Assembly (NCBI RefSeq): GCF_016892765.1
Contig: NZ_JAFEMD010000039.1
Coordinates: 1 to 52,225, forward strand
Origin: Microvirga arvi
Lineage (GTDB): Bacteria > Pseudomonadota > Alphaproteobacteria > Rhizobiales > Beijerinckiaceae
Reading direction: 5' to 3'
DNA: 52,225 nt
Shown: positions 41,401-49,658 of the stretch, piece by piece
Numbering within the stretch: the first letter of the stretch is position 1
How the letters are laid out: each line of letters begins with the position of its first letter
Program-made: the position numbers and the translations under genes
Notes under the pieces: model-generated
Databases searched by the model: none
What the model saw: the letters and a program-made list of their open reading frames with translations, nothing else
Told to the model about the DNA's origin: nothing

Positions 41401-41998
41401 CCGCTACCGCAACTCCGTGGAGCGGGTGCGCCTGGCGGAAGACAAGGCCGTGCCGGGGTCGACAGCGCTCACCGATGCGATAGCGCGCTCGCTGTTCAAG
41501 CTCATGGCCTACAAGGACGAATACGAGGTGGCGCGTCTCTACACGAACGGCCATTTCGAGAAACAGGTCGCGTCGGCTTTTGAGGGCGAGAACCTGCGTT
41601 ACGAGTTCCATATGGCGCCGCCTGTCCTGGCGAAGAAAGACCCGATCACGGGCCTCCCACGCAAGATGAGCTTCGGGCCGTGGATGCTCAAAGCCATGGG
41701 AGTCCTGGCGAAGTTCAAGGCTCTGCGCGGCACGCCGCTCGACGTCTTCGGCTACAGCCACGAGCGCCGCACCGAGCGTCAGCTCGTCCGCGAATTCGAG
41801 GGACTTATCGAGGAGATCGTGGCGAAGCTGAATGCCGACAATCATGCAGCGGCCGTAGGCCTTGCCGGCATTCCGCAAAAGATCCGCGGCTTCGGTCACA
41901 TCAAGGAGCGGAACCTTAAAAGCGCGAAGGCGGAGGAAGCCGATCTCCTCGCCAAGTTCCGCGCCAATCCGCAGCCGCTGCCCGTTGCGGCGGAGTAA
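38498..41998 (+). CDS. Indolepyruvate ferredoxin oxidoreductase, fused subunits
   Basis: A 1166-residue cytoplasmic enzyme oxidising aryl-pyruvates (indole-, phenyl-, hydroxyphenyl-pyruvate) to aryl-acetyl-CoA with reduced ferredoxin. The alpha-like part has FVSGYRGSPIGGLDQNLW near residue 55. The TPP site contains FQNLGDGTYNHSG near 497-509. A cysteine group, CEACGDCSVQSNC near 637, binds an iron-sulfur cluster, with more Cys at 660-680. The gamma-like part starts near 727 with VTGVGGTGVVTIGAILGMAA. ATG 38498 follows AGGAGGAAA, an excellent ribosome-binding site. The convergent aminotransferase probably supplies its substrate. Confidence 0.92.
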   Translation: MAEGFGALRHVTLDDKYDLTKDHVFITGTQAVIRMLLMQRERDRLAGLSTAGFVSGYRGSPIGGLDQNLWRARKWLEASNIVFQPGLNEELAATAIWGSQQAEVRGEGKYDGVFGLWYGKGPGVDRSGDVFRHANMAGSSQHGGVLALMGDDHTAESSTVAHQSEFHFVDVMIPILNPAGVQEILDYGLYGYAMSRFCGTWVAFKCVKDNIESTASVDASLDRVKIIIPDDFTMPPGGLNIRNRDGVLDQEARLQDFKRDAMLAFVRANNLNRIVLSGGRNPKIGIITVGKSYLDVRQALDELGLDEVKANDMGLRLYKVACPWPLSQAELMDFARGLDKVIVVEEKRSLIEVQLREELYGTANQPVCIGKKDEEGRWLFPVKGALDPNDIAIAIGERLLAYHNNDDLRGRVARLRHAQDVLATTGDVATRTPHFCAGCPHNSSTKVPEGMRAYAGIGCHYMVQWMDRSTEGFTQMGGEGANWIGESPFSKRGHVFQNLGDGTYNHSGVLALRWAIHTKTNVTYKILFNDAVAMTGGQPHEGKLTVDMIARQVREEGVERIALVTDEPHKYPKEIRWPAGMTIHHRSELEAVQRQLAEVPAVSAMIYDQTCASEKRRRRKRGEFPDPDKRVIINDLVCEACGDCSVQSNCVAVQPVETEFGRKRQIDQSNCNKDFSCVNGFCPSFVTVHGAKVKKAVPETVSTDGMTFKPLPDPVIPTIDRTFNVIVTGVGGTGVVTIGAILGMAAHLEGKGMGMIDMAGLAQKGGAVYSHVRLANNQDDIHAIRVSAESAHLVLGCDLVVTGTKKVLASVKQGQTALVVNTAEVMPGEFTRNADFSLPTERLKRAIKSAAGAEGVSFVDATAIATALLGNAIAANMFMLGYAYQTGRVPLSGAAIEKAIELNGEAVKMNLSAFAWGRRAAAEPDAIASMMGELKAPTESRKLSETLDEVIERRAAFLSEYQSQRYARRYRNSVERVRLAEDKAVPGSTALTDAIARSLFKLMAYKDEYEVARLYTNGHFEKQVASAFEGENLRYEFHMAPPVLAKKDPITGLPRKMSFGPWMLKAMGVLAKFKALRGTPLDVFGYSHERRTERQLVREFEGLIEEIVAKLNADNHAAAVGLAGIPQKIRGFGHIKERNLKSAKAEEADLLAKFRANPQPLPVAAE

Positions 41999-42015
41999 AG
42001 GGCTCAACCATTGTC

Positions 42016-42044
42016 ATCCCGGACGCCTAAAGGCGATCCGGGAT
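42016..42044. repeat. ATCCCGGA hairpin repeat
   Basis: ATCCCGGA and TCCGGGAT arms enclose CGCC-TAAA-GGCG. The flanking GTCATCCCGG is a frequent intergenic motif in this order, and a related partial unit lies near 15018-15060. It sits just after the oxidoreductase stop and may stabilise its 3' end. Confidence 0.6.
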
Positions 42045-42069
42045 CGAGTGCAGGATATAGCTCGAGACT

Positions 42070-42173
42070 CCCTCTCCCTGAGGGAGAGGGTTGGGGTGAG
42101 GGGTTACAGTTCTATCCGGATAAGGCAGTAACCCCTCACCCGCGCCTCCGGCGCGACCTCTCCCACTGGGAGA
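42070..42173. repeat. CTCTCCC-type palindromic repeat
   Basis: CCCTCTCCCTGAGGGAGAGGG, split as two arms, then GGGGTGAGGGGTTAC and its complement GTAACCCCTCACCC around a 20-nt loop, then GCGCC-TCC-GGCGC. It belongs to the same family as 14868-14931. It fills the gap between the convergent oxidoreductase and aminotransferase genes. Confidence 0.7.
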
Positions 42174-42231
42174 AGTAGAAAGGCGCTACACTCGGCCAGC
42201 AATCCTGGTTTCTGCTCCACGAACGTGGGTC

Positions 42232-43437
42232 TCAACCTCGCGCCTGACTCACCTCGACAAAGCTCTTCGCGACCTTCCCCACGTTTGCCTCGTTCAGCCC
42301 AGCCACGCACATGCGTCCGGAGCCCACGAGGTAGACGCCGTCCCGCTCGCGCATGAGGTGGACCTGCTGCGCGCTCAGCCCCGTGTAGCTGAACATGCCG
42401 CGCTGGGTCGTAAGGAAATCGGCATCCACTTCGTTCGAGACGGCTCGAATCTCCTCCGCGAGGCGCTTGCGCATCGAGGCCATCCGATCGCGCATGGTCT
42501 CGACCTCACGGGTCCACTGGGTGCGCAGGTCATCGTTGCCGAGGACGGTAGCCACCAGAAGGCCGCCCATCATCGGCGAGCTGGAATAGCTGCGGCGCAC
42601 GGCGAGCTTCAGCTGCCCGAGCACGCGCTCGGCCTCGTCGGCATCGCGGCACACGACGCTTAAGCCCCCGCAGCGCTCGCCGTAGAGAGAAAAATTCTTC
42701 GAGAAGGAATTGGCTACGAGGCAGCTCGCCCGCTCCGCATAGCGGCGCACGAACGCGGCATCTTCGTCGAGGCTGGTGCCGAAGCCCTGATAGGCCATGT
42801 CGAACACCACGATGTGGCGCTTGGCGACGAGCACGTCGGTGACGGCCGCCTGCTGCCCCTCGTCGAGGTCGACGCCGGTGGGGTTGTGGCAGACGGGCTG
42901 GAGCACCACGATGGAGCCGGGCTCCGCAGCCTCAAGCGCCTTCACCATGCCATCGAAGTCGACCGAGCGGCTGGTGCGATTCCAGTAGGGATAGGTCGTC
43001 GTCTTGAACCCGGCCCGCTGGAAGAGGCCGTGGTGGTTGTCCCAGGTCGGATCGCTGACGAGAACGGTTCGGCCGGGGCAGTGCTTGGCGAGGAAGTCGG
43101 CCGCGATGCCGACAGCGCCCGTGCCGCCGATGGTCTGGATCGTCGCAACGCGCCTGTCGGCGAGAGCCGGATGAGACGCGCCGAAGATGAGCTTCTGCAC
43201 ACCCTCGCGATAGCCCGCATGGCCTTCCATCGGGAGATAGGGACGCTCGGCGAACCCGATACGCTCATAGGCGGCCCGGACCGAGCCGAGAACCGGAAGT
43301 CGTCCCTGCTCGTCGGTGTAGACTCCGATGCTGAGATTGACCTTCTCTGGCCGGGGATCGGTCTTGAAGCTGTCGTTGAGGGAGAGGATCGGGTCGCCCT
43401 CGAAGGCTTCCACCTGTCCGAACAGGGATTCCGTCAT
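42232..43437 (-). CDS. Aromatic/aspartate-type class I aminotransferase
   Basis: A 401-residue PLP enzyme with the family order IGGTGAVGIAADFLA, DPTWDNHHGLFQ, HNPTG (184-188), D213/Y216 and the PLP lysine K247 in SFSKNFSLYGERCG. It follows the TyrB/AspC layout. GGAGATC precedes ATG 43437; an in-frame codon at 43620 would add an unlikely 61 residues. Convergence with the indolepyruvate oxidoreductase makes tyrosine, phenylalanine or tryptophan transamination the likely role, but aspartate use cannot be excluded. Confidence 0.9.
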   Translation of the reverse strand: MTESLFGQVEAFEGDPILSLNDSFKTDPRPEKVNLSIGVYTDEQGRLPVLGSVRAAYERIGFAERPYLPMEGHAGYREGVQKLIFGASHPALADRRVATIQTIGGTGAVGIAADFLAKHCPGRTVLVSDPTWDNHHGLFQRAGFKTTTYPYWNRTSRSVDFDGMVKALEAAEPGSIVVLQPVCHNPTGVDLDEGQQAAVTDVLVAKRHIVVFDMAYQGFGTSLDEDAAFVRRYAERASCLVANSFSKNFSLYGERCGGLSVVCRDADEAERVLGQLKLAVRRSYSSSPMMGGLLVATVLGNDDLRTQWTREVETMRDRMASMRKRLAEEIRAVSNEVDADFLTTQRGMFSYTGLSAQQVHLMRERDGVYLVGSGRMCVAGLNEANVGKVAKSFVEVSQARG

Positions 43438-43528
43438 GCTGATCTCCAGGCCTGCAGATTGCTTGCCGCGAGACCTATCTCCTGAGGCAGCCCTTCGGCA
43501 AGGTGGCTCGTGGGAAATATGGCGTGTC

Positions 43529-44236
43529 TCAAGCATCCAGACGCCAGTCCACCGGCTCGAGCCCCTTTTCGACAAGCCAGGCGTTGGCCCGGCTGAACGG
43601 CTTTGTGCCGCGGAAGTCATTGAGCCGGTTCAGAGGGGAGGGGTGGCCTGCCTCAATGACGAGATGCTTCGTCCGGTCCACGAGCGCCGCACGCTTCCGG
43701 GCGGGGCCGCCCCAGAGCAGGAAAACGACGGCGGGCTGCTGCTGCGAGATGGCGGTGATCGCCTGATCGACCAAGGCCGACCAGCCGAATCTCATGTGGG
43801 CTCCGGATCGCTCCATTTCGACCGTGAGAGCCGTGTTGATGAGCAGCACGCCCTGCCTGGCCCATTTCGAGAGGTCCCCCGATGCTGGCATCGGCACGTC
43901 CAGATCTTCCGCCATTTCGCGCAGGATCGTGCGCAGGGAGGCGGGCAGCCGCCGGGAGCCGCGATAGGAGAAGGCGAGGCCGTGGGAATCGCCCGGGGTG
44001 GGATAGGGGTCCTGGCCGAGGACAACCACCTTGACCTTCTCCAGGGGCGTTAGGCTGATGCTGGTGAACACGGCGTCCGGCGGCGGCAGCACCTGGGCGC
44101 CCGAGGCGGTCACGCTATCGACCTTGGCGGCCACGGCTTCCGCGCTCCCATCCTGGAAGAAGGGGAGCGTGAGCCATCCCTCGGCCCCAGGCCTGGTGCG
44201 GAATTCGGCGAGAGCTTGGCTGATGGGGCCGGTCAT
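43529..44236 (-). CDS. ung: Uracil-DNA glycosylase, family 1
   Basis: Removes uracil from DNA in base-excision repair. Catalytic D76 lies in VVLGQDPYPTPGDSHGLAFS, and the second motif is GHPSPLNRL with H198. The water-activating loop reads GQDPYP rather than the textbook GQDPYH, a change I believe is common in Hyphomicrobiales. The 235-residue length is normal. The gene stands alone, divergent from the nucleotidase gene. Confidence 0.93.
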   Translation of the reverse strand: MTGPISQALAEFRTRPGAEGWLTLPFFQDGSAEAVAAKVDSVTASGAQVLPPPDAVFTSISLTPLEKVKVVVLGQDPYPTPGDSHGLAFSYRGSRRLPASLRTILREMAEDLDVPMPASGDLSKWARQGVLLINTALTVEMERSGAHMRFGWSALVDQAITAISQQQPAVVFLLWGGPARKRAALVDRTKHLVIEAGHPSPLNRLNDFRGTKPFSRANAWLVEKGLEPVDWRLDA

Positions 44237-44434
44237 GGAGAGTGATGCCTTTCTCTGGGGGTTAAGGTGCCGACGCTGCGCCAGCAGAGGGATTCGGCGG
44301 GGCCGATGAAAAAGACATCGGAGTGCCGCCGATCAGGGCTCCGGGAATATCGACAGAATGTTACTTCTGTGACACGTTGCCGGTCTAGGCTCCGCGCCTC
44401 CATCCGTGGATCCAACTTGCTACGAGGACTTTGT

Positions 44435-45946
44435 ATGATGCTTCAGAGCCGTCCCTCCGCCACCCTGCGCGCCGGGTTTCTTGGATTGTCCCTGCTGCTG
44501 TCGGGCACGGCCCTGGCACAGGAGGCCGTAACGATCCGTTTCGTCCATACCAATGATATCGATCGCATGAGCGCCGAGAAGGGCCGCGGCGGCTTTGCCC
44601 GCCTGGCGACGGTGGTCAAGGAGGAGAAGGCGAAGGGCAACGCCTTCTTCATCCATGCGGGCGACACGATCTCGCCCTCGCTTCTCTCGGGCTTCGACAA
44701 GGGCGCCCATATCATCGACATCCTGAACCACATGGGTGTCGACGCCATGGCGCCGGGCAATCACGAATTCGACCTCGGCGACGCCGCCTTCCGCGCCCGC
44801 ATGGCCGAGGCCAAGTTCGACGTTCTGGCCACCAACATCGTCGACGGCAACGGTCTGCCGGCCAATACCAAGCCCGACAAGATGGTCGAGGTGCAGGGGG
44901 TGAAGATCGCCTTCTTCGGCCTCACCACCGAGACGACGCCGATCGAGTCGAGCCCCGGCACCATCAAGTTCTCCTCCACTGTCGACACCGCCCGCGCGAA
45001 GGCCAAGGAACTGCGCGAGAAGGGCGCCGACATCGTCGTTGCCATTGCCCACACTCCCCTGGCAGTGGACATGATCATCGCCCGATCCGCCGGGGTGGAC
45101 GTGATCATCGGAGGCCATGATGAGCACCTTCTCGCCTTCTATGACGGCAAGGTGGTCCTGTCGGAAGCCGAGTCTCAGGCCAATTACGTCAATGTCGTCG
45201 AGCTCTCGGTCAACAAGGCGACGAAGGACGGCAAGACTACGGTCACCTGGTCGCCGAACTTCCACATTGTCGACAGCGCGACTGTGAAGCCCGATGCCGA
45301 GATCGAGACCGTGGTGAAGGGCTACGAGGACAAGCTCTCCAAGGAGCTTGACGTGGAGATCGGCACGACGGAGACGGCCCTCGACAGCCGCCGCGCCACC
45401 GTGCGCGGAGGCGAGGCCGCCATGGGCAACCTGATCACGGATGCCCTCAAGACCGCTGTTGGCGCCGATGTCGCCCTCACCAATGGTGGTGGCATCCGGG
45501 CGGATAAGCAGTACCAGGCCGGTCAGAAGCTGACACGTCGCGATATCCTCTCCGAAATGCCCTTCGGCAACACCACCGTGCTGCTCGAGGTCACCGGCGC
45601 GCAAATCAAGGACGCGCTGGAGAACGGCGTCAGCCAAGTGCGTGAACTGGGAGGCCGGTTCCCGCAGGTCTCCGGCATCGTGGCCGAGGTCGACGTGAAG
45701 GAGCCGGTGGGCAGCCGCGTGAAATCGGTGAAGATCAACGGCCAGCCGCTCGATCCTGCCAAGACCTACAAGCTCGCCACCAACGACTTCGTGGGGCGCG
45801 GTGGCGACGGCTATCGCTCGTTCATCGGCGCCAAGTCGCTCATCGACGTCTCGGCAAGCCAGCTGATGGCGACTCAGGTGATCGACTACGTGGCGAAAGC
45901 CGGCAAGGTGGCCCCGAAGGTCGAGGGACGCATCGTCCTGCGCTGA
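44435..45946 (+). CDS. Bifunctional metallophosphatase/5'-nucleotidase
   Basis: A 503-residue periplasmic enzyme that strips phosphate from nucleotides. The signal peptide is around LRAGFLGLSLLLSGTALA. Metal-site motifs are FVHTNDID, HAGDTISPS, GNHEFD and GGHDEHLL. The C-terminal nucleotide-binding domain shows NGGGIRADKQY and VTGAQIKDALENGV. ATG 44435 has GAGGA seven bases upstream. A strong terminator follows at 45969-46000, so it is monocistronic. Confidence 0.92.
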   Translation: MMLQSRPSATLRAGFLGLSLLLSGTALAQEAVTIRFVHTNDIDRMSAEKGRGGFARLATVVKEEKAKGNAFFIHAGDTISPSLLSGFDKGAHIIDILNHMGVDAMAPGNHEFDLGDAAFRARMAEAKFDVLATNIVDGNGLPANTKPDKMVEVQGVKIAFFGLTTETTPIESSPGTIKFSSTVDTARAKAKELREKGADIVVAIAHTPLAVDMIIARSAGVDVIIGGHDEHLLAFYDGKVVLSEAESQANYVNVVELSVNKATKDGKTTVTWSPNFHIVDSATVKPDAEIETVVKGYEDKLSKELDVEIGTTETALDSRRATVRGGEAAMGNLITDALKTAVGADVALTNGGGIRADKQYQAGQKLTRRDILSEMPFGNTTVLLEVTGAQIKDALENGVSQVRELGGRFPQVSGIVAEVDVKEPVGSRVKSVKINGQPLDPAKTYKLATNDFVGRGGDGYRSFIGAKSLIDVSASQLMATQVIDYVAKAGKVAPKVEGRIVLR

Positions 45947-45968
45947 TTGAACAGGCGTTTTCAACCTG

Positions 45969-46000
45969 ACGCTGGGCCCCGCACGGGGCCCAGCGTTTTT
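45969..46000 (+). terminator. Intrinsic terminator after 5'-nucleotidase
   Basis: A perfect 12-bp stem, ACGCTGGGCCCC and GGGGCCCAGCGT, loop GCAC, followed by TTTT. It is the strongest terminator in the window and lies 22 nt after the nucleotidase stop. Confidence 0.9.
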
Positions 46001-46169
46001 CGTGGGACACAGGCGCGACCTCCGGGCGCATCCCTTCCAGGCTCGCGGCAAGATAGGTCGCAGGCTCTGGTCAACGGGAAGCCGAGACGTAGATTCCCTC
46101 TCCATCAAAGGTGGTTGCTGTGTCATTCTGCGTGCGCAACGGCGAATCTCAGACATAAAAGCGACCTCC

Positions 46170-48377
46170 GTGCAGTTCTCCCCGCGCCCAGAAGCCATCA
46201 CCCTGTCGCAGAAGCGCCGTCGGCGCTCCCTTGCACGCGGTCGGCTGACTCTCTTTATGGGCCTGCTCGGCGTTGCGTTCATCCTCCTGACCTTCGGCTA
46301 CATCGCCTGGGAGCAGCGCAACCGCCTCATCCAGCGCAATGAGGACGACCTTCGGAACGCTGCCTTCTTCCTCGCGGATCACACGGCCAGGCTTCTGGAG
46401 ATCACCGACCTCACCTTGAAGCAGGCCATCGCCCTGATGCAGGGGCAGACCTGGGATCAAGTGGAGGCATCGAAGCCCCTGTGGCAGCAGATCCATGCCA
46501 TTCGGGAGGCCTTGCCGTACATTGATGATGTCTGGCTCAACGATCCGAGCGGCCAGTTGCGCATGACGTCCGTCCAGTTCCCGGCTCCGGAGACGAACGT
46601 CGCCGGACGCGATGTCTTCATGGCGCAGGTGAACGAAGATCAGGGGCTCTACATAGGTGAGCCAATTCTCGGGCGGGTCACGAAGGTGCCGACCTTCATG
46701 ATCAGTCGCCGCCTCCAGAGCAGCGACGGCGGGTTCGACGGCATTGCATCGGTTACCGTGACCCTGTCCTATTTCTACGATTACTGGTCCAAGCTGCGGT
46801 TGCCGCGGGGCAGCCGGGTCGTTCTCATGCGCGGTTCGGACGCGGCTGTGGTCGCGCAATATCCGCCGCCGTCCGACGGCCTGTCATTCGCACCCATCGA
46901 CAAGCCTGCCCTTGATACGGCCCTGCGCTCGGCGCCTCAGACTGGCCTCTACTCCTTCCTCAGCCTGGGCAGCGAGCGCATTGGAGCCTACCACCAGGTC
47001 GGTGCCATGCCGCTCTACATCAACGTCAGCATGCCACGGGATGCCTATTGGACGCCCTGGTTCGTCCAGACGCGGCTCTATGGCGCCTTCGCTCTGGTCG
47101 CTCTCCTGGCGCTTCTCGCGCTGACCGCCCTGGCCTCTCAGCAATTTCACGAACAGGCCGCGAATGCTGCGCTTCTCGAAAAGCAGGTGGCCCTGCGCAC
47201 GAGCGAGTTGCGGACGGAAACCGCAGCTCTTGAAATCCTCAACAGAACCGGCGGCGTGCTGGCCGCTGAACTCGATCTTGATCGCATCATCGAGAGCGTC
47301 GTCGATGCCGGGATCGAATTGACAGGCGCGCAGGTCGGAGCGTTCTTCTGTGGCGCCGCTCAGGGTGGAAGGGAGCATTACGGCAAGTTTGCATCTGCCG
47401 GGTTCAAGGACGCCTTCGGCGCCCTCGACGTCCGGGCGATATGCGCTCCCGCCTTTGCGAAGGGCGAGACGGTCCGCCTGGACAACATTGCCGTCGAGCA
47501 AGGTTATGACGGCACGCCTTTCACCGTGGATGCCGCTGCGGGCAATCCCGTGATCCACAGCCTCATGGCCGTGCCCGTGCTGCTGCGGAACGGCGAGACC
47601 CACGGCATTCTCGTTTTTGGCCATGACCGGCCCGGGGCCTTCAATCAGAGATCCGAGCGCCTGCTGGCGGGCCTCACGGCTCAGGCCGCCATTGCCCTCG
47701 AAAACAGCCGCCTCTACCGCAATGCGCAGAACGAGATCGAGGATCGCAAGCAGGCTCAGACCCAGCAATCCCTGTTGATCCGCGAACTCCATCATCGGGT
47801 CAAGAACACGCTGGCGACCGTTCAGGCCGTGGTGGGGGCCACCGCCCGCTCGGCGCTCAGCATCGACGATTTCTACCAAGCCTTTGTCGGGCGCATCATC
47901 TCGCTGGCCAACACCCATTCGCTGTTGACGGAGGCCGTCTGGCAGACCGCCTCGCTGCGCGAAATCATGGAGAAGGAACTGCGCCCCTATAACGATGTGA
48001 GGGGCGAGCGGATCACCCTGGCCGGGCCTGCGGTCGAACTGCCGTCGGACGCAGCCGTGCCCATCGGCATGGCAATCCATGAGCTGACCACCAATGCCGC
48101 CAAGTACGGCGCTCTGTCGGTGTCCCGTGGCAAGGTGGCCGTTTCCTGGGAGGCCGAGCCGGCAGACGAGGGGACGAGGCTCAAGCTCGTCTGGGAGGAG
48201 CGCGGCGGACCCAAGGTCTCGGCTCCCACGCGGCAGGGCTTCGGTTCCCGCCTGCTGCACCGGGTGCTTGCGACGCAGTTGAATGCCAAGGTCGAGATGG
48301 ATTTCAAACCCGAGGGCCTGCGGGTCGCGCTCGACGCCGTCCTCAAGCATGCACCCAACATGGGCCCAGGTCTCTGA
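46170..48377 (+). CDS. HWE-family sensor histidine kinase with Cache-like and GAF domains
   Basis: Membrane sensor of about 735 residues. After a basic stretch comes TM1 (LFMGLLGVAFILLTFGYIAW), an extracytoplasmic Cache-like region with VWLNDPSGQLRMTS and FDGIASVTVTLSYFYDYWSK, TM2 (ALVALLALLALTALAS), a short coiled coil, a GAF domain (DLDRIIESVVDAGIELTGAQ to GILVFGHDRPGAF), and a C-terminal HWE kinase. The phospho-His is in IRELHHRVKNTLA near residue 541, with the ATP site in MAIHELTTNAAKYGALS. The start is uncertain: GTG 46170 is a compromise, with GTG 46002 or ATG 46257 possible. No response regulator is adjacent. Confidence 0.82.
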   Translation: MQFSPRPEAITLSQKRRRRSLARGRLTLFMGLLGVAFILLTFGYIAWEQRNRLIQRNEDDLRNAAFFLADHTARLLEITDLTLKQAIALMQGQTWDQVEASKPLWQQIHAIREALPYIDDVWLNDPSGQLRMTSVQFPAPETNVAGRDVFMAQVNEDQGLYIGEPILGRVTKVPTFMISRRLQSSDGGFDGIASVTVTLSYFYDYWSKLRLPRGSRVVLMRGSDAAVVAQYPPPSDGLSFAPIDKPALDTALRSAPQTGLYSFLSLGSERIGAYHQVGAMPLYINVSMPRDAYWTPWFVQTRLYGAFALVALLALLALTALASQQFHEQAANAALLEKQVALRTSELRTETAALEILNRTGGVLAAELDLDRIIESVVDAGIELTGAQVGAFFCGAAQGGREHYGKFASAGFKDAFGALDVRAICAPAFAKGETVRLDNIAVEQGYDGTPFTVDAAAGNPVIHSLMAVPVLLRNGETHGILVFGHDRPGAFNQRSERLLAGLTAQAAIALENSRLYRNAQNEIEDRKQAQTQQSLLIRELHHRVKNTLATVQAVVGATARSALSIDDFYQAFVGRIISLANTHSLLTEAVWQTASLREIMEKELRPYNDVRGERITLAGPAVELPSDAAVPIGMAIHELTTNAAKYGALSVSRGKVAVSWEAEPADEGTRLKLVWEERGGPKVSAPTRQGFGSRLLHRVLATQLNAKVEMDFKPEGLRVALDAVLKHAPNMGPGL

Positions 48378-48522
48378 GCAGCGTTCGCTTCCTGCAAACA
48401 GCGCTTGCGGCCGAGAGCGCCAATGTGATGGTGGATTCGGTTGGCGGATCTCTCCCAAACCCTTATCTAAGCGACATTAAGGAGCGGGATTCACGGAGAA
48501 TTCTGCGGCCAAGGGGCTCTTC

Positions 48523-49584
48523 ATGAACGAGAACGTCAGCCTGACCGATTTGCGCCAGGGCGTCCGCCCGGTGGACCACCCTCCCGCGAGGGCCGGGCGG
48601 ATCGGCGTGCTTCTGATGAATCTGGGAACGCCCGAGGGCACCAGCTACTGGCCCATGCGCCGCTATCTCAAGGAGTTTCTTTCCGATCGGCGCGTGATCG
48701 AAACCCCGCGCCTGCTCTGGTGGCCGATCCTCAACCTGATCATCCTGACCAAGCGTCCCGGCCCCAAGGGGCGCGACTACGCCTCGATCTGGAACAACGA
48801 ACGGGATGAGGGCCCGCTCAAGACCATCACCCGCAGCCAGGCGGAGAAAGTGGCGGAGCACCTGAAGGGCATCGCCGGCGACAGGATCACGGTCGATTGG
48901 GCCATGCGCTATGGCAAGCCGGAGGTGCGCGAGCGCATCCAGGCCCTTCTCAACCAGGGCTGCGACCGCATCCTCCTGGTGCCGCTCTATCCGCAATATG
49001 CGGCCGCCACCTCGGCGACCGCCTGCGACCAAGCCTTCCGCGCGCTCATGGACATGCGCTGGCAGCCGAGTGTGCGTGTGTCGCCGCCCTATCACGACGA
49101 TCCTGTCTATATCGAGTCCCTGATATCCTCGATGAAGAAGGACTTGGCGAAGCTCACCTTCGAGCCCGAGGTGATCCTTGTCTCCTTCCATGGCGTGCCG
49201 AAGGAATACCTGCTGAAGGGGGATCCCTATCACTGCCAATGCGTGAAGACATGGCGCCTGATGCGCGAGGCCTTCGGCTGGCCGGCGGACACGTTCCGCA
49301 TGAGCTTCCAATCGCGGTTCGGCACGGCGGAATGGCTGCAGCCTTACACCGACAAGACGGTGGAGGCCCTTGCCAAGAGCGGCGTGAAACGCATGGCCAT
49401 CGTGGCGCCCGGCTTCTCCGCGGATTGCCTCGAGACTCTGGAGGAGCTCAACGGCGAGAACCGTGAGATCTTCATGCACAATGGTGGCGAGGAATTCGCT
49501 TATCTGCCCTGCCTCAACGACAGCGATGACGGCATGCGCGTGATCAACCACGTTGTGGAGCGCGAGCTGCAGGGTTGGATCTGA
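48523..49584 (+). CDS. hemH: Ferrochelatase
   Basis: Inserts Fe2+ into protoporphyrin IX, the last step of haem synthesis, at the membrane face. Motifs are VLLMNLGTPEGT at the start, LYPQYAAATSATA, catalytic H223 in SFHGVP, and E304 in SADCLETLEELNGENREIF. The 353-residue length is normal. AAGGGG lies before the ATG. I looked for an Irr-type iron control element in the 145-nt upstream gap and saw none. Confidence 0.95.
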   Translation: MNENVSLTDLRQGVRPVDHPPARAGRIGVLLMNLGTPEGTSYWPMRRYLKEFLSDRRVIETPRLLWWPILNLIILTKRPGPKGRDYASIWNNERDEGPLKTITRSQAEKVAEHLKGIAGDRITVDWAMRYGKPEVRERIQALLNQGCDRILLVPLYPQYAAATSATACDQAFRALMDMRWQPSVRVSPPYHDDPVYIESLISSMKKDLAKLTFEPEVILVSFHGVPKEYLLKGDPYHCQCVKTWRLMREAFGWPADTFRMSFQSRFGTAEWLQPYTDKTVEALAKSGVKRMAIVAPGFSADCLETLEELNGENREIFMHNGGEEFAYLPCLNDSDDGMRVINHVVERELQGWI

Positions 49585-49658
49585 GGTCCGGTGCTCTAGG
49601 ACTCCAGGCCCCTTTGCGCTAGCGTGAGCCCTCTGCAACGACGTTGCCTGGGGGGCCC

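Noticed and set aside
38300..42007. A 1235-codon open frame antisense to the ferredoxin oxidoreductase
   Set aside because: Its length reflects high GC at third codon positions. The product is Asp/His/Arg/Glu-rich without motifs, while the plus strand carries TPP and iron-sulfur motifs.
44341..44434. Pho box before the 5'-nucleotidase
   Set aside because: Only a partial CTGTGACA match without the second CTGTCAT half; too weak to list.
44420..46282. A 620-codon antisense frame over the nucleotidase gene
   Set aside because: Same compositional artefact; it runs through a perfect intrinsic terminator of the plus-strand gene.
48378..48522. Irr-type iron control element before hemH
   Set aside because: I searched the gap by eye for the TTTAGAA-type inverted repeat and found none.
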